NCBI GenBank assembly: GCA_023384415.1 | Contig: JAHDWJ010000043.1 | Location: 1-33,240 of the forward strand | Source: Anaerolineae bacterium | GTDB lineage: Bacteria > Chloroflexota > Anaerolineae > Promineifilales > Promineifilaceae | Length of the DNA: 33,240 nucleotides | Direction: 5' to 3' | Part shown: in pieces, positions 29,191-33,240 of the stretch | Numbering within the stretch: position 1 is the first letter of the stretch | Layout: every line of letters begins with the position of its first letter | Position numbers and translations under genes: made by a program | The notes under the pieces: model-generated | The model's input: only the letters and a program-made list of their open reading frames with translations | What the model was told of the DNA's origin: nothing | Databases searched by the model: none

Positions 29191-29218
29191 GAAACTAGAA
29201 ACTAGAAACTAGAAACCT
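29191..29218. repeat. Heptanucleotide tandem repeat running into a stop codon
   Basis: GAAACTA, GAAACTA, GAAACTA, GAAACCT: three exact units and one variant. The last unit overlaps the stop codon (29217-29219, - strand) of the unrecognised operon gene. The same unit occurs once in the 5528-5576 tract. Confidence 0.75.
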
Positions 29219-30110
29219 ACATCAAATCAATCAATACCTGTTCCTGGTAATGGGTAATAACGATACCTTCTAAATCTTGCGGCCGCATTGTCAGCCCTAC
29301 ATCCTGGCGGCAGGGAGAAAGGTGGATACCCTCGCTATCCCGCACCCAATCCCGGATACACCCCAGATAATAGGATTGTTCCGGCCGATCTAAAGGGTAT
29401 GGCTGAACGGAAATCGTGCCAATCTTATTTGTTCGACCTACAATCAACAATTCACGATAACGCCATGCCCCATCCTCATCCTGGCTTGGTTCGGCCAACA
29501 CCCAGTCACCGGGTGCAAAGCCGCGCAGCTTATCCCCGCGTACCGATTTAATTTCAAACCAACGATACAACCGTTCGCCATCCGTGAGGAACTCCATTGG
29601 GGCCGCGGCCGCTTGCTGAGCCTGGGTAATCATGGCCTTACGCCACGCTTCTAGCTGATTTTCGAGCCGTTTGGCAAAAACGTCCAGACGGCGCGTTTGT
29701 CGGGTTCGCAGCAGGCCGCGGAATTGATGCAGGCTGGTTTTTGCTTTTTGGTAAACAGCAAAGGCAGCGGCCGCATTAAACGTAAAATCATAGGCACACC
29801 CTTCGGCAAAATAGGCCAGGCAAACGAACGGGTCGTTTTGGGCCAGGGAGCCATGAAACCGGGCTTTGTGAAAAAAATAGTGGGCCAGTTCACTCTCTTC
29901 CCAGGCCAGGTGGTAAAGGCCGCTGTTAAATTCGGTAAAGGCAATCCGTTGATAATCCCGACTAAAGCGGAGATCGTTTTGCAGTCGGGTCAATATTTGG
30001 CGAATCGTGCCGCGATCCTTATCCGTCTCTAAGTTAAACGGGGAAAGCTCCTCCAGAGGGGGATAGAGCAGCGTAAACAGAAAATGGAGATTTTTGCTGA
30101 TGTGGGTCAC
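29217..30110 (-). CDS. Unrecognised protein in the SPFH operon
   Basis: 297 aa, soluble by composition. I do not recognise the family. The first 170 residues are helical and TPR-like, rich in aromatic and Ala residues (GLYHLAWEESELAHYFFHKA; AFAVYQKAKTSLHQFRG). The C-terminal 100 residues are beta-rich. A segment SVRGDKLRGFAPGDWVLAEP (about 191-210), followed by IVGRTNKIGTISVQPY, loosely recalls the S24/LexA-like fold (V-x-GDSM ... GD), but the Ser of the catalytic pair is replaced by Lys, so protease activity is not supported. It starts with GTG at 30110, 10 nt after the stop of the second SPFH gene, without a ribosome site, suggesting coupling. Its place in the operon suggests work with the SPFH proteins. 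Confidence 0.7.
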   Translation of the reverse strand: MTHISKNLHFLFTLLYPPLEELSPFNLETDKDRGTIRQILTRLQNDLRFSRDYQRIAFTEFNSGLYHLAWEESELAHYFFHKARFHGSLAQNDPFVCLAYFAEGCAYDFTFNAAAAFAVYQKAKTSLHQFRGLLRTRQTRRLDVFAKRLENQLEAWRKAMITQAQQAAAAPMEFLTDGERLYRWFEIKSVRGDKLRGFAPGDWVLAEPSQDEDGAWRYRELLIVGRTNKIGTISVQPYPLDRPEQSYYLGCIRDWVRDSEGIHLSPCRQDVGLTMRPQDLEGIVITHYQEQVLIDLM

Positions 30111-30120
30111 GGTGCTAATC

Positions 30121-31767
30121 TCAGGAATTGGGCTGGCCCGGGTTTTCTTTGCTATCTACAACATCATAGCCCCCTAACTCAGTTCGTAATTGATTGAGTT
30201 GGTTTAAGAGTGAGGGTTGGGGCGCGGCCGCGTTTCGGGCATTTTCAGTCAACCTTTCTAATGATTCTACCAGGCGCAGAGCCATAATTTCGCGTGGGGC
30301 TTTACGGCCGCTCAGCAGCCGGGCCTGCTGCACACTTTCCACAATCGCTTCAATCATAGCTGCTTCCCCTTCGGCACGGGCAAACTCCAGCATCCGCATC
30401 GCTTCCGCCTCTCCTTCAGCATTATCTACCCGCTGTTGCCTATCACGGCCAGCCTGCCAAAATTTAACGCGCTGCTCTTGAATTGGCTCCGGGGGAACCC
30501 AACTGTTAAAAGAGGCATCCAGCAAATCAATCCCCTTGGGTTGCAGGGCGATACGCCCTTCGCGAAGCATAATGTCACGCAGCATTGGGTGAGTGTCCTG
30601 GCGACCACGGTTTGGGAAACTTATTTCCGGGTAAATCAACTCATCCAGAGCCATCTGCGCCACCTGTTCCCGGAGCTTACTCGTCACCGTACCCAGGGGC
30701 AGCCCCTCCCAATTCCCCACCGTGCCATCAGGCAAGATGCGATCTTGATACGCCGCAATCCGTACCGCCTCATGGTCAAAAGGAAAAGGCCAACGATCAG
30801 AAGGCAAATTGCCTCCTCGCGCCAGCCGGTAAATCGCCTTGATTTGCGTCCGTACTTCAATACCATCGCGGGTAATCAGCCGTACCAAAGGGTCTTCCCG
30901 CTCCTGTTGTCGCACATCTAAAACGGCATGAATGGTCTCAAAAGGGGCCAAAGTGTAGGTGCCGGCCCCGGCTACCCGCCAAAAGCGGCCATTACGCTCC
31001 GTGACAATCACATCATTATTATCTACCTTGAATTTGCCGGGGCCACCTACTCGCAGCCAGGGGTTGGTGCGCCGGTCTTCGGCAAATTGAATCCGGCGTA
31101 CTTCTATGGTTTTCCCAGACGTATCCCCGGCTGGCTGATTAACTGCCAGATAAACAAACCCGGTGGCTACTAGCCAGATGGTTACCCAAATCAGCAGGCT
31201 GTTGATCGTAAACAGCGCCTGAACCGGTAGAGAAAAGGGGAAAAGAGGGCCAGCTAACGATTGGATGAGGAGAAAGAAGGCCAACATGAAGACGAGGATG
31301 CCTCCCAGCAGAGCTGCTTCTAAGATGGCTCGGCCAGTGGAACGGGGGGCGGTGGGCGAGGCTGCGGCCGCGCCAAATACTGGCGGTGCATGGACCGTAC
31401 CTGCCAGTTGCAGCCGGGTCAAATAGTTAGTAGCCATCTCGCGGTCAGGAAAACTAAACAGTAGCTGTACCAGCCCAATCGTGGCTCGCCGGGCCAGCCA
31501 CATAGCCAGGACAACGGGGATAAAATGGCGTAAAACCCGGAGCGAAAACATCTCCAGGCTAAAAATGACCAGTGGAGTAAAAACCTCTAATGAAGGGAAT
31601 ATTTCTGGGAATGGCTGCCAAAAAAGCAGCCAAATAGATTGACTGGCATCTACCCTTTCTAAATTGCGGGCAAAAAGCCAGTAAGCCACAAAAACAATCG
31701 TAAGGCCGATGAGCTGCAGCCGGGCCATGAGGGCCGGCGCAATGAGTGGAGGAGATGGATTACGCAT
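30121..31767 (-). CDS. SPFH (prohibitin/stomatin-like) membrane protein, second of a pair
   Basis: 548 aa from the ATG at 31767; a TTG at 31776 is the alternative and neither has a ribosome site. About four membrane helices fill the N-terminal 220 residues (about 16-34, 60-95, 147-168, 185-205). An SPFH-like domain follows (about 220-400; LDVRQQEREDPLVRLITRDGIEVRTQIKAIYRLA), then a helical region rich in Ala/Glu (DNAEGEAEAMRMLEFARAEGEAAM, about 445-470) typical of SPFH coiled coils. SPFH proteins build large ring or cage scaffolds on membranes and often control proteases or membrane order. It begins within 15 nt of the stop of the first SPFH gene, so they form one operon. Two GCGGCCGC copies. 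Confidence 0.8.
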   Translation of the reverse strand: MRNPSPPLIAPALMARLQLIGLTIVFVAYWLFARNLERVDASQSIWLLFWQPFPEIFPSLEVFTPLVIFSLEMFSLRVLRHFIPVVLAMWLARRATIGLVQLLFSFPDREMATNYLTRLQLAGTVHAPPVFGAAAASPTAPRSTGRAILEAALLGGILVFMLAFFLLIQSLAGPLFPFSLPVQALFTINSLLIWVTIWLVATGFVYLAVNQPAGDTSGKTIEVRRIQFAEDRRTNPWLRVGGPGKFKVDNNDVIVTERNGRFWRVAGAGTYTLAPFETIHAVLDVRQQEREDPLVRLITRDGIEVRTQIKAIYRLARGGNLPSDRWPFPFDHEAVRIAAYQDRILPDGTVGNWEGLPLGTVTSKLREQVAQMALDELIYPEISFPNRGRQDTHPMLRDIMLREGRIALQPKGIDLLDASFNSWVPPEPIQEQRVKFWQAGRDRQQRVDNAEGEAEAMRMLEFARAEGEAAMIEAIVESVQQARLLSGRKAPREIMALRLVESLERLTENARNAAAPQPSLLNQLNQLRTELGGYDVVDSKENPGQPNS

Positions 31768-31781
31768 AAAAATCAAAACCG

Positions 31782-33119
31782 TTAGGGGATAACGACCGGG
31801 CTGCCTCCAGGGCCAGGTGGCAGTCGCTTCTCTTTTCCTTGATTATCACTATAACTTTCAACCACATCTCGAATCTGGAGCATTGTACTCATCACCCGGT
31901 TGGGCATAAGGATATGATCGCCATCTAACTTAACAGTTTGCTCTAACGTCTCTAGCATCCGCAAGGTGATAATGTTAGCCAGGTCTAAATCTGTCCCCTG
32001 GCGCATCGTTTCGATGTTATTGATGATATTCTGAATCATCTCCAACTGCACTGTGGCCCTGGCCCGTTTCAGGCGGCGCAAAGCATCTGCATCCCCAGCA
32101 ACCTCTTCTAAATAGATACGACGCTGCCAGGCCGCCTGCCAATTGGCAATCCGGCTGACCATGACCTTAAATGGGGGCAGTGGGGAATCAATGGAGAGGG
32201 CCATAATTTCGACAGGGCTATCTTCCGGGCCGTTATGGCCAAAGATAGCTTCAAGCTGTTTTTGTAATCCGGTTTTGACGGTGCTGGTAAGCTGTTCCAG
32301 GGGATTGGTGCTTACCTCGACTGGCTGATATAACTCATCCAGGGTTCGGCTGGCGAGGGCGGCAATCAGGATATCAGTGGCCAGGGGAGCAATACGGTCG
32401 GTCCAAAACACCTCTTTTTCTTCTTCGTGGATACCGCTGGCGTAACTGATACGAAAGATGGCTTCAGGCACGTATGGGTACATGATCTGGGGATCGGGTT
32501 CATTATTGCGCTGCCATTGGGGGTTTTGGGCGTCCTGGCGAACACGGAAAATGACGGTGACTTTGGTCTCAACAGGAATCCCATCTTTGGTTGCGGCTGG
32601 TACACTCTGGCTGCGAATGTGCGGCCGCAAATCAATCACATGACGTATGGTTTCTCCAGGGTTTAGCTTAACAAAACCGGGGCCGGCCGCCCGGCTGTAA
32701 TTCGCCCCCCGCACTAAAGCCAGGCAATAATGGCTGTCTACAAACCCCACCCCTATCTTGGCAAAACTATCGGCTACCTCTGGTGGAGCCGGCGGAAACC
32801 CGCGAAGTCCTAAAGGTTTCCGTATACCCTCAGGCAGCATTACCCGAAACACGTAGCGTAAAAGCAAGCTGTACGCTTCGGCATGGTTGTTGGGGTACTC
32901 TTCGGGCAGCAAATACCGGGCGGAACGCTCCAAGGCCAGGAGAAAGGTCAGGATAAAAGCGGTCCCCCAAACGTAGCTGCCGAGCAGGCCGTGGCGGAGG
33001 CCGTCGGCAGAGCGCAAGAAAAAGGCGAGAAGGAGCAGGGCCGCGGCCGCGAGCAAAACCTGCCTGGTCCCCCATCTCTCTTTTTCTTCTGGTCTACGCC
33101 TGCGCTGCCGTTGGGTCAT
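31782..33119 (-). CDS. SPFH (prohibitin/stomatin-like) membrane protein, first of a pair
   Basis: 445 aa. A basic N-terminus (MTQRQRRRRPEEKERW) precedes two membrane helices (about 19-36 and 47-65). An SPFH-like domain covers about 110-330 (GETIRHVIDLRPHIRSQSV, then TKDGIPVETKVTVIFRVRQ), followed by a helical segment with charged heptads (about 340-380, RRIYLEEVAGDADALRRLKRA). It differs enough from its neighbour (fewer helices, different tail) that the two may form a hetero-oligomer, as prohibitins do. The ATG at 33119 has no clear ribosome site; an AAAAAT lies 8 nt upstream, so a leaderless start is possible but weak. It diverges from the tRNA-Val gene 54 bp away. Two GCGGCCGC copies. Confidence 0.8.
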   Translation of the reverse strand: MTQRQRRRRPEEKERWGTRQVLLAAAALLLLAFFLRSADGLRHGLLGSYVWGTAFILTFLLALERSARYLLPEEYPNNHAEAYSLLLRYVFRVMLPEGIRKPLGLRGFPPAPPEVADSFAKIGVGFVDSHYCLALVRGANYSRAAGPGFVKLNPGETIRHVIDLRPHIRSQSVPAATKDGIPVETKVTVIFRVRQDAQNPQWQRNNEPDPQIMYPYVPEAIFRISYASGIHEEEKEVFWTDRIAPLATDILIAALASRTLDELYQPVEVSTNPLEQLTSTVKTGLQKQLEAIFGHNGPEDSPVEIMALSIDSPLPPFKVMVSRIANWQAAWQRRIYLEEVAGDADALRRLKRARATVQLEMIQNIINNIETMRQGTDLDLANIITLRMLETLEQTVKLDGDHILMPNRVMSTMLQIRDVVESYSDNQGKEKRLPPGPGGSPVVIP

Positions 33120-33131
33120 ATGCGGTTATTT

Positions 33132-33159
33132 TTGACGCCACGCGGAACAATGATAAAAT
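33132..33159 (+). promoter_or_regulatory. Promoter of the tRNA-Val gene
   Basis: -35 TTGACG (33132-33137), a 16-bp spacer and -10 TAAAAT (33154-33159). Transcription would start near 33166, about 8 nt before the mature tRNA 5' end. Confidence 0.7.
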
Positions 33160-33173
33160 ACAAGCCTTGTTAC

Positions 33174-33240
<67 letters not shown>

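Larger units (their letters stand above)
107..33050. repeat. Dispersed highly iterated palindrome GCGGCCGC (about 62 copies)
   Basis: The 8-bp palindrome GCGGCCGC recurs throughout. Start positions by hand count: 107, 600, 964, 1181, 1281, 3707, 3819, 3916, 4645, 6507, 6719, 7029, 7472, 7833, 8590, 9555, 9642, 9723, 10278, 10540, 10586, 10824, 11542, 11659, 11914, 11986, 12483, 12915, 12969, 13158, 13765, 14194, 15032, 15117, 15328, 15668, 15781, 17904, 18007, 18112, 18406, 18440, 18981, 19801, 20077, 23217, 24539, 24779, 26637, 26828, 26863, 27384, 27844, 27881, 28534, 29279, 29605, 29767, 30224, 31364, 32621, 33043. That is about one per 540 bp. All but the first lie inside genes, in all three codon phases (Ala-Ala-Ala, Arg-Pro-Arg, Gly-Arg). 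Only about two dozen other CGGCCG hexamers lack the flanking G and C, so the unit is the octamer. Confidence 0.95.

Noticed and set aside
29217..30110. LexA/S24-type protease
   Set aside because: The GDK segment lacks the catalytic serine of the S24 family and no helix-turn-helix is seen; only a loose resemblance of fold remains.
33100..33135. Leaderless promoter for the first SPFH gene
   Set aside because: AAAAAT lies 8 nt before the ATG, but it matches the -10 consensus poorly and has no -35 box at the right distance.

Overview
The window looks like chromosomal DNA of a member of the Chloroflexota (probably Anaerolineae or a relative). This is inferred from the mix of families: a soluble-adenylyl-cyclase-type cyclase/ATPase/TPR giant, a RarA fusion also known from cyanobacteria, lipoproteins with Thr/Pro linkers, a secreted subtilase ending in a YLPVV-type tail, DUF4013 and DUF4870 membrane proteins, and agl-type sugar uptake. 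No 16S rRNA or other definitive marker is present, so the taxonomy is tentative. The window is GC-rich and densely coding, with no insertion sequence, prophage or CRISPR array.

Layout. 1-326 is a gene-poor leader. 327-1598 (+) is a YprB-like exonuclease. 1719-3980 (-) is an FAD-dependent oxidoreductase. 4263-5406 (-) holds two small membrane proteins (DUF4013, DUF4870). 5651-8170 (-) holds a VanY-like lipoprotein peptidase and a hydantoinase B, diverging from a family 2 glycosyltransferase (8279-9256, +). 9407-13543 (-) is the cyclase/ATPase/TPR protein, diverging from a RarA fusion (13700-15934, +) that is followed by a decayed DUF72 gene. 16266-18203 (-) is a secreted subtilase.

18260-25376 (-) is a sugar locus: promoter and operator, LacI-type regulator, an alpha-glucoside ABC transporter (binding protein and two permeases, aglEFG-like), a terminator, then an amylosucrase. 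A simple reading is that the regulator releases the operator when sugar is present, the transporter imports an alpha-glucoside such as sucrose, and the amylosucrase turns sucrose into alpha-glucan plus fructose. 25523-29111 (-) has a tandem DNA methyltransferase with a dead N-terminal half, a SAM-methyltransferase-like protein and a PfkB sugar/nucleoside kinase. 29217-33119 (-) is a three-gene operon of two SPFH membrane proteins and an unrecognised protein. A tRNA-Val(GAC) begins at 33174 (+) and runs off the end.

The most striking signals are not genes. (1) The palindrome GCGGCCGC occurs about 62 times (hand count), almost always inside genes and in all reading frames, where only one or two copies are expected by chance. 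It resembles the HIP1 palindrome of cyanobacteria but has another sequence. (2) Many intergenic gaps carry degenerate tandem repeats with a strict 7-bp period, like the heptanucleotide STRRs of cyanobacteria. One tract supplies the ribosome-binding site and start of one gene and the stop of its neighbour, and another sits in frame inside rarA. (3) At least four genes have a -10 box exactly 6-7 nt before the start codon, and a fifth has 9 nt, which points to leaderless mRNAs.
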